From Siphonodentalium dalli (Eukaryota; Mollusca; Scaphopoda; Gadilida; Siphonodentaliidae): 64,000 bases of DNA. The stretch lies in NCBI GenBank assembly GCA_032622095.1, contig CP136065.1, positions 68,541,675-68,605,674 on the forward strand. The letters are read 5' to 3'. Shown piece by piece: positions 35,420 to 48,920 of the stretch. The notes under the pieces were generated by a model, which was not told the origin of the DNA, ran no database searches, and worked only from the letters and a program-made list of their open reading frames with translations. The translations under genes were made by a program, and so were the position numbers. Each line of letters opens with the position of its first letter. Position 1 is the stretch's first letter.

Positions 35420-36167
35420 TTACGGACAGAATTAAGCACATCGACTGGTAATGTATGGTGAGCCAACTGCAACAAAATTGTTTTATGAAATAGAGCAATT
35501 GCTATTGGCATTCGCTTTTTTTAGTTGACGTTATTCTTACCGTTATGGTTTGTTGGAAAATTGCTTTAGATTATATGGGGCCACTGTATAATCATTTAGC
35601 ATTCTTCAGGGACGACAGTGGGAAGGGGTTGGTGCATTTCTTTGGCCCAATTTGGTAACATTTTCATCAATTGGATTTCATAAATTATTTCGCAGACCGA
35701 TAGAGTTTTGACTAAAACAGTTGGAATACTCAGACATAGAAAATATGTTATGATAACTCAAATATAAATTTCGTTAGTTTAAATTTCAACCAATAATCGG
35801 TATAAAAGTGTGTTGTTTTTAAACCCAGGTCCAAGAATGTCATACATGTACTTTCGGTCAGATATAAGACCGAATTTGCCCCTTATATTAGTTGAGGCAT
35901 ATTTTCTTGAAATTGTGTTGGAGTCGAAGGGTCGGGGCAAGGAAATGTTTATCCAATGAATTGGGATTGTTCTGGATTAAAAAGTTAAACTTGTTAACGA
36001 CAAAGGGCCCTGATTGGTCACTGAATATCCTTGGTGTTTTTGCATAACAAATACATCACACCTCTTTCATATGATTTCACATAGGTAAAATAGCAATTGG
36101 CACAGGCATGAACCTTTTATAGTGAATTTTGAATTTTGTGATGTGGTCTAAACTTTGACATTATTTT

Positions 36168-36522
36168 TTAGTGCGGTTGTGACTCTAGTTGCGAAAACAC
36201 AAAATTTAAAGGCGAATTCCCTGCTGGACGGTTATGATTGCTTTGCATAAAAGTTTCCACAAATGTCAATATTTCAGACTTAAAGAAACTTTTGGAAATA
36301 CGATTTATATTGCAAACAGTATACGCTAACACCTTGGCGCTGAGACCTATGGAAAACATTTACACCAGTGTAACCTAAAGGGCAAAAATTAGCTTTTGTG
36401 CATTTTTGATTCCTGTTAGTCACTTTAAATTGTTTTGATGCATTTTTCACAGCCTGGTCTTTCAGTCCACTTAATCTCTCATGCAGGGTGTGGGAATTCT
36501 TGTTGCTGATGTCTTCTTCCAC
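36168..36522 (-). pseudogene. Possible coding remnant of unknown kind (unit B copy)
   Basis: Same two overlapping frames as at 15709-16063 with identical predicted peptides. The identity is explained by the recent duplication and is not evidence of selection. Confidence 0.25.
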
Positions 36523-36845
36523 TTACAAAAGCCAAACAAAAAGAGTATTACCTTTTAAAGCAAATGCCAAGGTATTCTCAGAATTTGTCAAGGTGATAAT
36601 AGTCATATGATGATGGAAATTACACGTAACACGAGCAATTTAATGATACACATGATTGTTATAAGAAGCTAAACTAACGAGTATTTTGGATTTTATAGCC
36701 AGGGATGTACAGATCTATATCGTGAAAATGTGTCATTTCAACTGGTGGGTATTGTTATTTGAAGGTTAATAGCACTAAAGCTGGGATACATTTAAGAAAA
36801 TGCTCCAGCGCTTTGAAGAGAGCATATATTTGTTCAACTAATTAA

Positions 36846-37238
36846 CCCTTTACCCAACAAACCGGCCAAAACCGGCCAAATAAAGCTTCAACAGCCTAAA
36901 ATATCTTCGGTCTGTCTCAATAGAACCATACACATATGGGTATCATTGGAACCGGCTCCTTGACCACATTGTGATAGTTACAGTTATGCCCTGTGCCAAT
37001 GCATTCTCTTATATATGCGAGTCGACCATAGGTCGCCTCGCATATATAAGAGAATGCATTGGCCTAAAAAAAATCTTTTTTAACACTTTTTACCATTTTT
37101 TCTTACATTCTTTAACAATTTTATAATTTTTAATGTGTTAAGCCAATGCATTCTCTTATATATGCGAGGCGACCTATGGTCGACTCGCATATATAAGAGA
37201 ATGCATTGGCACAGGGCCCCTTCTGTTGGGTAAAGGGT
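36846..37238. mobile_element. TTAA-type MITE with two palindromes (unit B)
   Basis: Counterpart of 16382-16750 with palindromes at 36995-37063 and 37142-37210. The right TTAA and about 46 following bases are lost (AAAGGGTCAATC). Confidence 0.7.
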
Positions 37239-37779
37239 CAATCGGGGTTCACGATTAGATGGCTATTGGGATATAATCGCGACCACAGGAGACACGCGTG
37301 GTTCGATTGAGTATCATATTTAATCTGAATGGTGATGATTCTATAAAGAATGTACTTTGACGAAATAACGTTGATGTGTATGAGACATTGCAACTCTGGT
37401 GAAATATAAGTCAAATTCTTCTATTGGGTGGGTCGGCATTGTGGAGGTTTGGTTACGCTCTTTAAAACACTTCTTCAAATATGTCCGTTATTTCGTCAAA
37501 AACACTTCTTCAAATATCTGCGTTATTTCGTTTATAAAAATAATTTCCTATTTCTACATCTCGCTCTATATTCCGCTCTATTTCGCTATATTTTCCTATT
37601 TCGCTTTTTCGCTGTATTTCGCTATTTCGCTGTATTTTCCTATTCGCTTTTTCGTTGTATTTCATCTATATCTATATTTGCGTATGTATGTCTGTCTGTC
37701 TGTCTGCCTGTCTGTGTTCTAGAGAAATTCACAGGGGACCATATAGATGATATTAAAGGAGTCTACTAGGGGTAACTTT

Positions 37780-38890
37780 TTACGAGAAAGATAATGGTGC
37801 GGGTTAGAATTTTCTAAAGTGACGCCGTTGTTGTCAAGGGTAGAAATGGGGGAGGGGCAGAATTATTTTTGTCGCCATCATCATCCCCATGATATGGATA
37901 ATCAAATGGTGTGATTTAAATATGTCAAAAGTGGCGTCGTTTGAGTCAGGGAGGCACGGAAGGGGAGAGGGGCACCAACATTGATAAAACTAATTTTAGC
38001 GCCGATGTCCACCAAATTATATATATTCTTCTTCGTGATACAAGGAATCTAATTGTGCGATTTAAAGACGCCAAATTGATGTTGTTTGGATGAGAGATTG
38101 GGAGGGGCACTCAATTTGATCAGAATGCGTTTAGTCGCCGATTGCCACCACACTTATACAAAATAATCCCCATGGAATGAAGATTCTAATGATGTGGCTT
38201 AAATCTGTCAAAAGTGGCTTCATTCGAGTCAGGTGTGCACTGAAAAGGAGAAGGGCACCAAAATTGATACACAATATTTTTAGCGCCAATTTCCACCAAA
38301 TTGATACACGTTCTTATCCATGATACGAGGAATCTAATCGTGTGATTTAAATACGCCATATTGGTGCTGTTTGGGTGAGAGATGGTGATGGGAGGGGTTG
38401 ACTCCAAATTTTATAATTTTAGTACCAATTACCATCAAATTCATACACTTTCCTCTCAAATGATACGAGGAATAAAATCGTCCTGTCTGTCTTTCTGTCT
38501 GTTTGTATGTGTTCTATATTTAACTTCACGGGGTACGATCTAGAGAGCACCAAGGCGGTAACTTTTTACGAGGAAGTTAATGGTGCGGGTTAAAATTGTA
38601 TAAAATGGCGCTGTTGGTGTCAGGGGAAGAAAAGAGGGAATGTCGGCAAAATTAATAAAATATGGTGAAATAGTTTTGTCGCCGATTTCAACCAAACGCA
38701 TACATAACCACCTCCGCGATATGGCGCTGTTCGAGTCAGCGTTGCAGTGAGCACTAATTTCCACCAAATTCATGCACGTTCTTCTCTAATGATACGATGA
38801 ATTAAATCACATTTGGTGTTGTTTGGGCCACGGATGACGAGAGGATATGCACTGTCATTGATAAGATTGCTATTCGCCGATGTCCACCTA
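37780..38890. repeat. Degenerate tandem repeat of 140-147 bp, about six units (unit B)
   Basis: Same array as in unit A with only a few substitutions. Confidence 0.7.
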
Positions 38891-39048
38891 ATATACGTTA
38901 TATACATGTATAGTCACCCAGGCCATCTCCATATCGTTTTAAGGAGTTTTTTGGCGTTCAAATTTCACAATCTCGACAAATGGTGACCCAATTAAGTCAC
39001 TTGAACAATTATATCTTCTAAATTGCCATATGTATATGGGGATAGGAA

Positions 39049-39342
39049 TCAGGGCATTCACATAATGAGCTAGAAAAAAACAGATACATAGAAGAAGCAT
39101 TAAAAGTATATCTATCATTCTATTTAAGAGATACATATATTCTTGAAAACTGAGAGAACTGGAACCGTCAGAGGATTGCATATTAGAATGGCTCATGTAT
39201 ATACTATAACACAATTGAGTCTGTTCCACACAAAAAGTTACAATTTGTCAAGAGATATGGAAATGTATCGAATGCCTGTTAAAAAATCGTGGTCACAGTG
39301 TGCAGTCAAATATATTTTATTCTTATATAAAAGAAAACGCAG
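39049..39342. other. Unit B segment missing from unit A
   Basis: About 294 bp lie between AGGAATCA and GTCTGTATCAC, which are joined directly in unit A at 19012. Two to three bases of microhomology fit a deletion in A. No gene is visible. Confidence 0.5.
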
Positions 39343-40332
39343 TCTGTATCACATGACTTTTCAGGATCCTCCAATACTGACATCTGACAAGGGCATATCT
39401 GCCCGATACAGCGGTTTTTTAGAACAAACTCATCGACTAACATAAACAAGACCAAATCTCGCTCTGTGTCGGACACATGCAGTTGATATATATATACGTG
39501 CGCAGCAACATGTCTTTTAAACTGAGAATATTTAGCTAATATATTGCACCATGAACAGATGAGCACCTGCATGGACATTTCTTTAAAACATCTGTATCTC
39601 CACGGAGATATGAGAGCCAGGGGGTCCTACTAAAACCCGACCGCACCCGACCGCACCCGACCGCACCGCCCCCAGGGGTCCGAGCGAGATGGGGTTTGCA
39701 CTATCGTGTAGAATGGACCCGAATGTACCAAAGTTCCAATCCCCAAACCGATAGCTCGAGCGAACACGGCACTGTTAACCCCTGACTTGCGGTCGTTTCC
39801 GCCAGGTACGGGAAATCCAAAAAGGCGCCGACCGCACCTCCCCTGACTGCATGGCCACGGAAATGTACATTATATCATGAAGTGAATACCCATATGCATC
39901 CATGGGCGATCGGACAAGTCGCTAGCTGCAGCGGAAGTGAATAAATTAACCCATACGCTGCTGCCGAATTCTCTATAAAGGTACGCAAAAACGCCGAAAT
40001 TAACACCCGCCGACACATCTTTAGGCCGGAGTTATACAGTGTGTGTGTAATTTATTTTAGATGAAAAACATGACTGTTGGAAGGAAACTTGAAACTGATT
40101 CTTTGCCTACGTGTATCTATATCTAACAGAATGTTTGTTGGTTATTAAAATTGAAGTGTCAGTGATATGTCCAAACGCAAACAGAGGCAAATGTATAATG
40201 ACAAAATCGACAAATTATAATGCACGAGAAGCATGGTGTTTCACAGACATAGAAACACTTATGTTGAGATATGTTCAAAGTTAGCACATGGAAGCAGGCT
40301 TTATTATGATAAGAACGCATATTTTCTCGTGT

Positions 40333-40432
40333 GATATCCCACAGACCTCTGGCACAATAGACCCTAACCACCCAAATACATATATGTCTTTGAGTGGTTT
40401 GGGTGTATTGTGCCAGGGACCTGTGGGATATC
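40333..40432. repeat. 100-bp hairpin, intact target of the unit A insertion
   Basis: Arms of about 40 bp begin GATATCCCACAG and end CTGTGGGATATC with few mismatches. In unit A the arms are split (20028-20067 and 22784-22832) by the LINE-containing insertion. Confidence 0.75.
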
Positions 40433-40439
40433 CCTCCGA

Positions 40440-40838
40440 AACATTGATATTTCTCTCGGTAATTTCCTCGATGATCTCGTACCCCTTCTTATCGCGCATT
40501 ATCATTATTTTTCGATTTCTGAGATTGGGTGAATCAATATAGCTCCAAAAGTAATTTCCGTTAAATAATGGAAACGAAATCCAGGTTTATGGTCCGAATG
40601 TTGACAATTTTCAACGTCAATCTTGGATGAACAGGAAACACTTTGCCCGTTTATTCTTTCACATCTTTATGTTGTAGATAACGGTTGTCTGTGTCTGTCC
40701 CCCCCCCCCCCCCACACATACGGACACGCTTCCCAGGCCCAATTTTCACGAAAACTGTTTTCCTACTAAAGATTTCTGACCTAAATAGATTGTTGAAAAG
40801 TGTCATGTTGCAGTTGGGCTTAACAGTGCCGTATCCGC
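40440..40838. other. Unit B sequence between hairpin and 354-bp array
   Basis: Includes a 15-C tract at 40699-40713. In unit A the CCCCTTCTTATT sequence joins the array directly at 22880, so A has lost this piece or B has gained it. No gene is seen. Confidence 0.4.
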
Positions 40839-43800
40839 TATTGACTTGGGGGTTGGAACATTGGTATATTCGGGTCCATTCTACACGATAGTGCAAACCC
40901 CATCTCGCTCGGGCCCCTGTGGGCTGTCCGGTCGGCAGCGGTTAATTTCGGCGTTTTTGCGTACATTCATAGCTAATTCGACAGCAGCGTATTGGCTAAT
41001 TTATTTACTTCCGCTGCAGCTAGCGACTTATCCGACCGCCCATGCATGCATATGGGTATTTCCTTCATGATATAATGTCCATTTCCGTGGTCAGGCAGTC
41101 AGGGGAGGTGCATGCGGTCGGCGCCTTTTTTGGATTTCCCCTACCTGGTGGAAACGGCCGCATGTTAGGGGTTAACAGTGCCGTGTCCGCTCGAGCTATC
41201 GACTTGGAGATTGGAACATTGGTACACTCGGATCCATTCTACACGATAGTGCAGACACCATCTCGCTTGGACCCCTAGGGGCGGTCCGGTCGGCGGGTGT
41301 TAATTTCGGCGTTTTTGCGTACATTTATAGCGAATTCGGCAGCAGCGTATGGGTTAATTTATTCACTTCCGCTGCAGCTAGCGACTTGTCCGATCGCCCG
41401 TTTATGCATATGGGTATTCACTTCACGATATAATGTCCATTTCCGTCGGCAGGCAGTCAGGGGAGGAGCGATCGGTGCCTTTTTGGATTCCCCGTACCTG
41501 GCGGAAACGGCCGCAAGTCAGGGGTTAACAGTGCCGTGTTCGCTCGAGCTATCGACTTGGGGGTTGGAACATTGGTATATTCGGGTCCATTCTACACGAT
41601 AGTGCAAACCCCATCTCGCTCGGGCCCCTGTGGGCTGTCCGGTCGGCAGCGGTTAATTTCGGCGTTTTTGCGTACATTCATAGCTAATTCGACAGCAGCG
41701 TATTGGCTAATTTATTTACTTCCGCTGCAGCTAGCGACTTATCCGACCGCCCATGCATGCATATGGGTATTTCCTTCATGATATAATGTCCATTTCCGTG
41801 GTCAGGCAGTCAGGGGAGGTGCATGCGGTCGGCGCCTTTTTTGGATTTCCCCTACCTGGTGGAAACGGCCGCATGTTAGGGGTTAACAGTGCCGTGTCCG
41901 CTCGAGCTATCGACTTGGAGATTGGAACATTGGTACACTCGGATCCATTCTACACGATAGTGCAGACACCATCTCGCTTGGACCCCTAGGGGCGGTCCGG
42001 TCGGCGGGTGTTAATTTCGGCGTTTTTGCGTACATTTATAGCGAATTCGGCAGCAGCGTATGGGTTAATTTATTCACTTCCGCTGCAGCTAGCGACTTGT
42101 CCGATCGCCCGTTTATGCATATGGGTATTCACTTCACGATATAATGTCCATTTCCGTCGGCAGGCAGTCAGGGGAGGAGCGATCGGTGCCTTTTTGGATT
42201 CCCCGTACCTGGCGGAAACGACCGCAAGTCAGGGGTTAACAGTGCCGTGTCCGCTAAAGCTATCGACTTGGGGATTGGAACTTTGGTACATTCGGGTCCA
42301 TTCTACACGATAGTGCAAACCCCATCTCGCTCGGACCCCTAGGGGCGGTCCAGTCGGCGGGTTTTAATTTCGGCGTTTTTGCGTACATTTATAGCGAATT
42401 CGACAGCAGCCTATGGGTTAATTTATTCACTTCCGCTACAGTTAGCGACTTGTCCGATCGCCCATGGGTGCATATGGGTATTCACTTCTCGATATAATGT
42501 CCACTTCCGTGGTCAGGCAGTCAATGGAGGTGCGGTCGGCGCCGTTATGGATTTCCGTTCCTGGCGGAAACGGCCGCAAGTCAGGGGTTAACAGTGCCGT
42601 ATACGCTCTAGCTCTCCACTTGGGGATTGGAACTTTGGTACATTCGGGTCCATTCTACACGATAGTGCAAACCCCATCTCGCTCGGACCCCTGGGGCGGT
42701 CCAGTCGGCGGGTGTTAATTTCGGCGTTTTTGCGTACATTTATAGCGAATTCGGCAGCAGCGTATGGGTCAATTTATTCACTTCCGCTGCAGCTAGCGAC
42801 TTGTCCGATCGCGCATGGATGAATATCCGTATTTCCTTCATGATATAATGTCCATTTTCGTGGTCAGGCAGTCAGGGGTGGTGTGATCGGCGCCTTTTTG
42901 TATTTCCCGTACCTGGCGGAAACGGCCGCAAGTCAGGGGTTAACAGTGCCGTGTCCGCTCTAGCTATCGACTTGAGGATTGGAGCTTTGGTACATTCGGG
43001 TCCATTCTACACGATGGTGCAGACAGCATATCGCACGGACCCCTATAGGGGCGGTCCGGTCGGCGGGTGTTAATTTCGGCGTTTTTTGCGTACATTTATA
43101 GCGAATTCGGTAGCAGCGCATGGGTTAATTTATTCACTTCCGCTGCAGCTAGCGACTTGTCCGATCGCGCATGGATGAATATCCGTATTTCCTTCATGAT
43201 ATAATGTCCATTTCCGTGGTCAGGCAGTCAGGGGAGGTGCGGTCGGTGCCTTTTTTTATTTCCCGTACCTGGCGGAAACGGCCGCAAGTCAGGGGTTAAC
43301 AGTGCCGTATCCGCTCGCGCTATCGACTTCGGGATTGGAACTTTGGTACATTCATGTCCATTCTACACGATAGTGCAAACCCCATCTCGCTCGGACCCCT
43401 GGGGCGGTCCGGTCGGCGGGTGTTAATTTCGGCGTTTTTGCGTACCTTTATAGCGAATTCGGCAGCAGCGTATGGGTTAATTTATTCACTTCCGCTGCAG
43501 CTAGCGACTTGTCAGATCGCGCATGGATGAATAGCCGTATTTCCTTCTTGATATTATGTCAATTTTCGTGGTCAGGCAGTCAGTGGTGGTGCGGTCGGCG
43601 CCTTTTTGGATTTCCCGTACCTGGCGGAAACGGCCGCAAGTCAGGGGTTAACAGTGCTGTGTTCGCTCGAGCTATCGACTTGGGGATTGGAACTTTGGTA
43701 CATTCGGGTCCATTCTATACGATAGTGCAAACCCCATCTCGCTCGGTCCCCTGGGGGTGGTCCGGTCGGGTGCGGTCGGGTGCGGTCGGGTTTTAGTAGG

Positions 43801-45116
43801 ACCGGAGCCGGGTGTCCTCAAGACCTTTGTCCAACCCACTAGATTGATTGATATATCTCTATATGTAAAACCCAATTGTCGTCTTTTATTTTTGCGAACT
43901 AATGTATGTATGGTGTTCATGTGTCATGTTATAACGTCTGAAGTATACGCAGTTGTAAATAAATAAATACTTCTTTATTGGTGGAACGGATCAATCGCGA
44001 TAAAAAAAATGACAATCGACAAGGTGAGCCAAGTGCTACTTATATTCCATGACTGTGTAAGAATCATGTTTTGTGATGCTATTTGAATAGACAATTTATG
44101 AGAATACGTGTAACACATTGAGCAAGATTATTCTCTTTTCCCAACAAATATCCACAGCACGCCGAGGGTTTCACGTCACTTTAACCTGGGCAACGCCGGG
44201 TAACCCTGCTAGTATTTCGATAATTCGCTATATTTGACATATTATGGGATTATATGATATCCAACATTCTGATATTCAATCGAACATCACGTGCCATCTG
44301 TGCTCGCGATTAGATGCCACTAGCCATCTAATCGTGAACCCCGATTACATATAGTTTGCTATATAATCCTTGGCGTATTGGCTGAATTAAATATACACCG
44401 TGCACATCCAGTTATCTTCGCTCATCCTTGCAGAACTGAAAATTTCATATTTTAGTTTTCCGTGTGCTGATAAAGCCATGTGCTTGATGCTCAGCTGATC
44501 AGATCTAGACCCAATGACCTGACGTCACCAGAAGTTGTCTCATGGAAAGAATATTGTACAGTCTTCTATAGCTGATCCAAGTTTGCAACACCAGACCCCA
44601 AAAACTGTGTGAAAATTAGAGCAGAACATGACTTGTGCGGAAAATTATGTTTTTGTATGAATAATGTGTTAAAGGGGGTGGGTTAAGTTGTGTGTAATAA
44701 ACAAAGAGCCACAGAAGTGATTTTGTTTTTGAACACAATTATTTCATTGAGGGGTAATTCTGAAGAAATGTAGGGAGCTACAATTTTTTTTTCAGAGAAA
44801 AAACGTGCTATCGCTTTAGGTTACACTGGTGTAATTGTGGTTCGGAGTGACATCTAGCTGATGCGGGAGTAATATTATATAGTGCAGCGGCCAAACGCCA
44901 AAAGTTGTCGGGTATCCCTACCCACGGTAGTACAAGTTGAAACCAACCTTTTTTAAAGGAGAAATATACACTGTTGACGAAAATAACTGAATTGGTGGGG
45001 GCTTCAAATCAACGATGAACGATACCCACCAGTGACTTTTTCCAGAAATTAACGATTTTGGTAAAGCGAACCCTGCGGCCATGTCCTAACCTATTTGCCC
45101 ACATTGTAGGTGTTAA

Positions 45117-45505
45117 CCCTTTCAGTACCAGGGGTCGATTTTTTAAAGATTTTTTTGGTTTGAATTTTTTTTGGGTATGCTTAAGCATGCTATAGCGAAA
45201 CAAACTGGATAAAACCTTAGGGGCATGTTATAACTCAAACTATCACCAAGTATTCATAGTAATAATTTTGATGCCCATGAAAAACGTTAGATTCCCTGGC
45301 ACTAAACCTACAAAATAAGAATATAAGAAACAATTATTAAAATTGTAAAAAATTGTAAAAAATAATAACAAATGATGAAAAATTGTTAAGCCAATGCATT
45401 CTCTTATATATGCGAGGCGACCTATGGTCAACTCGCATATATAAGAGAATGCATTGGCACAGGGTATATGGGTTGATACAAAAATCGGACCTGGCACTGA
45501 AAGGG
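45117..45505. mobile_element. TTAA-flanked MITE with one palindrome (unit B)
   Basis: TTAA at 45113-45116 and 45506-45509, ends CCCTTTCAGTACCAGG and its complement, palindrome at 45390-45458 with one arm change. Confidence 0.8.
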
Positions 45506-45787
45506 TTAAAATTACTACATCATACCATATTTCTACCTGATATGCAAAAAATGTTGGTTAATTTAGATTTTAAATAATTATCCGTTGTCTTTCGTTGTGT
45601 GAAAGATGTCTATTGGCATTTAAGTCTCAGTTACCATGTGCGGGGTCGTCGTCGTAAAACGATGGAAGACACAGTTACCATGTGCGGGGTCATTGCCGTA
45701 ATATACACTGGTATTTACTCTCTGCATATGTCGTCAATTGATATTATATAATCACTAAAAATTGAGCGCACATAATACGACTAATAT

Positions 45788-46866
45788 TATTGTTATCCTC
45801 CTCCCTATTTTCCACTCTTCTGATTGGCCCATGTGCTGTCACGTGCCGGGCGACAAATCACACTGTCGCCCGCTGACCCGGGAGACATTGTTTTTGTCGC
45901 CCGCCTGATGTTATATTGCAAGAATATCTCCAAACACACACTGCAGTAACTCATCTACTTCGCATCACTACAACGTACTACAAATCATAGATCTTATATA
46001 CCCCACGGATTCGCAAAACACACCAGTTGTGGTGTTTGCTAATTTGCATATATTTAGTGAACACTAATATTCTTAACTTTTAAGTTGATACTTTTATCGG
46101 ACAAGCGTTATTATTTACTTTTTACATCGAAACATCTCGGTGATTCAATTTGTTCATGTCGACATTATGATGCAAGATTGAAATAGAGGATCCCTTTAGG
46201 TTGGTTGGTTGTAAATGTTCGCTGGTAGACAACGTAATGCATACGTTTGTCTCGAATGAATGGTACTTATCCTCCGCGATGTCTGCAATGTGATCATAGA
46301 AGTATTTTATGTGAGGATCGCCATGAGCACTGACACATATGAATGTACATTAATGAAATTGACAACTTCCCAATAGCTTTCGGGGAAGACCGTTATGAAA
46401 TGAACATCGCGAGTAAATTGCGCGCACAAGACGACATTGAATATGCCTTGCAGAAGACGAGAACATACCTATGTGGCTTATTGGTTTACATTGCATGGAC
46501 CGATATTGACGAATTGACCACCAAATTGATCGTAAATAAACGCGGATTATCAAACGCATAACAGCTTGACTATCGTTTATGGAACAGAAATCCTATGGGA
46601 CGATAAGTAGTTACTGAAAATATACATAATCGGGAAAGAAAGCACTCATAACTCAGTGCAACATCGTGCGTGTGGATGGCAAGGCTATTTTCTGTGGTAT
46701 AATCGGATAACAAAACAGTTGTTGCCCTTCTTCTCGGGAGACATTGAGATTTGTCACCCGCTCGAGAACGGAATGTCTCCCTCGGAGCTTCGCTCCTCGG
46801 GAGACATTCCGTTCTCGAGCGGGTGACAAATCTCAATGTCTCCCTCGACAACGGGCGACAACTGTA
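45788..46866. mobile_element. 1.08-kb insertion with hairpin end (unit B only)
   Basis: Unit A joins ACTAATATTA directly to ATGTCGCCGC (26830), so this block is an insertion, probably at a TA. It contains a hairpin at 46715-46865 with 46-bp perfect arms (46736-46781, 46799-46844), and a third copy of the CGGGAGACATTG..TTTGTCGCCCG module near 45879. TTGTTATCC at the left end pairs with GGATAACAA at 46703-46711. A 72-residue plus-strand frame at 46343-46561 is unrecognised. Confidence 0.6.
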
Positions 46867-47349
46867 TAATGTCGCCGCTGGATACAATCTTGATTACTCT
46901 GGCTGGTGTCAGAGGTTGGTAACCTGATTCGACTCCTGGATCTATATATCTATCTATCTATCCATCTATCTGGATCAGTTATTCGTTCGGGATATAATCT
47001 TAATTACTGGGTGTCAAGGTGTGTAACATCATTCGACCCTTGAATCAGTTATCCGTTCGGAATCCAATATTGGGTACGCCTATATTTTTGATTGGAGGAC
47101 CATTCATTGAACACGCTTACACTTATATTTATTTGATTGCATTTGTTGTAATTCCATTGTTGGCTATATAAGGCGAATCGTACAACCGTTGACGATAACA
47201 TAACACTTTAATCCACGTTAAGGGGATCTAACCGTGATGATAAACTAACGCGTGTAAACGGAGTGAAGGGTTAACGTCCGCTTCCCGGGATGAAGCCATC
47301 GAAGGGGATCTAGCTTTCTCGTATAACAGCAATACGCACACGATTAGAT

Positions 47350-47575
47350 AGATTTAATTTAATTTAATTCTTTATTTATTTAATGAGGATTGGCCACAGC
47401 CCCTGGCCACTCGGGCTTCTCCTCGAACATAATAATGGCGAAAACATTGACAATGAAACAAACAAAAGAAAAATATAAACAAATAGTGGAGGATATAGGA
47501 TATAGAAAGATGGTAGAGAAAGAAAGTAAAGAATATAGTATGGCTTTTAATAGACTGCACATTTGGTGACTATCG
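47350..47575 (-). mobile_element. LINE 3' end fragment (unit B)
   Basis: Duplicate of the unit A fragment, with the same TTAAT tail and C-terminal frame. Confidence 0.5.
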
Positions 47576-48754
47576 AATTTACTAATGGTAAAATGTATGG
47601 TTGTTTGGGCAATTTAGTTCGGAAGTATATATAATTTAGGGACTATTTATTCTTAGATATTCGTTAATATAGTCGAATACAAAGTCAAACAACTTTGAGT
47701 TTTCAGTCACATTTAAGTCGGGAGATCCATTCATAGTAATTTAATTGTGTATATAGGACATATGTCAACAAAGTTTTCAAATTTAATTTTCGGGCAAATT
47801 AATTTTCCGACTTGTTGATAGAGCTTAATCCGAGCAGCAGAATAAGTACCCAACAAAGCCAGACCACCCAATAGGATAATGTGACTTGTGTGTGACCAAA
47901 GTTGATCACTTGTGGTGATATAAATTATTTCACACAGATATCCGTTTTAATCAAAATACGTACTATATACATTTATCACCCTTCCGATTAACTCAGGTTG
48001 CTCATTTCGAAATATAATCCTCACCTCGATTGGCATCTGTGACTGCTAAAGAATAGCAATCGCTATCTAATCGTGAACCCGTATTAAGTATATTTCGCTA
48101 TCGAATTGTTAGCGTATTATGTGCTCGTAGCTGTACCAACAAAATAACATAACATAACATATTAATATTTTATCTCCCATAAAGACACTGAGTTAAAGGT
48201 ACTCAATCCGATCAGACGCTCCTAAATTACTATTCTTTGGCTTCGGGGGTAAAAAATATTTGATTCGAGTGATTAGATATCGATGTTTGAAGTTTACTAT
48301 TTCTATTGTTTGTGGACCAGAAGCACGTGGTCAAACGGACGAAGGTGAAGATGGATAACTCTAAAATCAAGTGGTTATTTTTACCACTCTATTTTATAGT
48401 TATCCATCATCGATATATAATCACTCTGAATCACACCAATATTATATTATTAGTATTAGTATAGAACCTCGATCGTTGTGTTGTACTTAATGCGAGGTCT
48501 AATACCTCGATTTCAGGATTTCTACGACCTAGCTATTGCATGCACGTGGATTGAAATTTCTCTGAATGTATTAAATAATTGGCCAAAATTCTTAATTTGT
48601 ATGTAATTAAAGTAAACATTATAAATCACACATCTTAAACAGGTCTGGGTGAACGTTAACCACCTTTCGATCTATAATAGCCCGATCGGGCTAAAATTGG
48701 ATCGGTCTGTCACCTCGAGTGAAAGTGCTTATTTCGTCAAAGTATGTCTATATA

Positions 48755-48920
48755 GAGTTATCACCCTTCCGATTAACTCGGGATAGTTATTTCGAAATGT
48801 AATCCTAACATCGAGTATCAACTGTTACTGCGTTTGAATGTCAACCACTATCTAATCATGAACCCCGACTTTCTCTATTTAACTACGTGCGTATTATGTG
48901 TCCAATGCAACGCCACCACC
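48755..48920 (+). repeat. R element at the start of unit C
   Basis: Same family and position as in units A and B; nearly identical to the unit B copy. Confidence 0.55.

Larger units (their letters stand above)
39623..43803. mobile_element. Long-inverted-repeat element with 354-bp internal array (unit B)
   Basis: Same structure as in unit A without the LINE insertion. The right array has nine units (landmark words at 40871, 41229, 41582, 41940, 42293, 42645, 42997, 43353 and 43705). The first four form two near-identical 711-bp dimers. The minisatellites are shorter (39632-39665, 43760-43791). Confidence 0.6.
29107..48466. repeat. Segmental duplication unit B (19.4 kb)
   Basis: Head-to-tail copy of unit A with gene copy B. 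It lacks the 2.7-kb LINE-containing insertion, the second TTAA-type hairpin element and the 28.0-kb LINE end of unit A. It has its own 1.08-kb insertion (about 45788-46866) and three more units in the 354-bp array. Confidence 0.85.
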
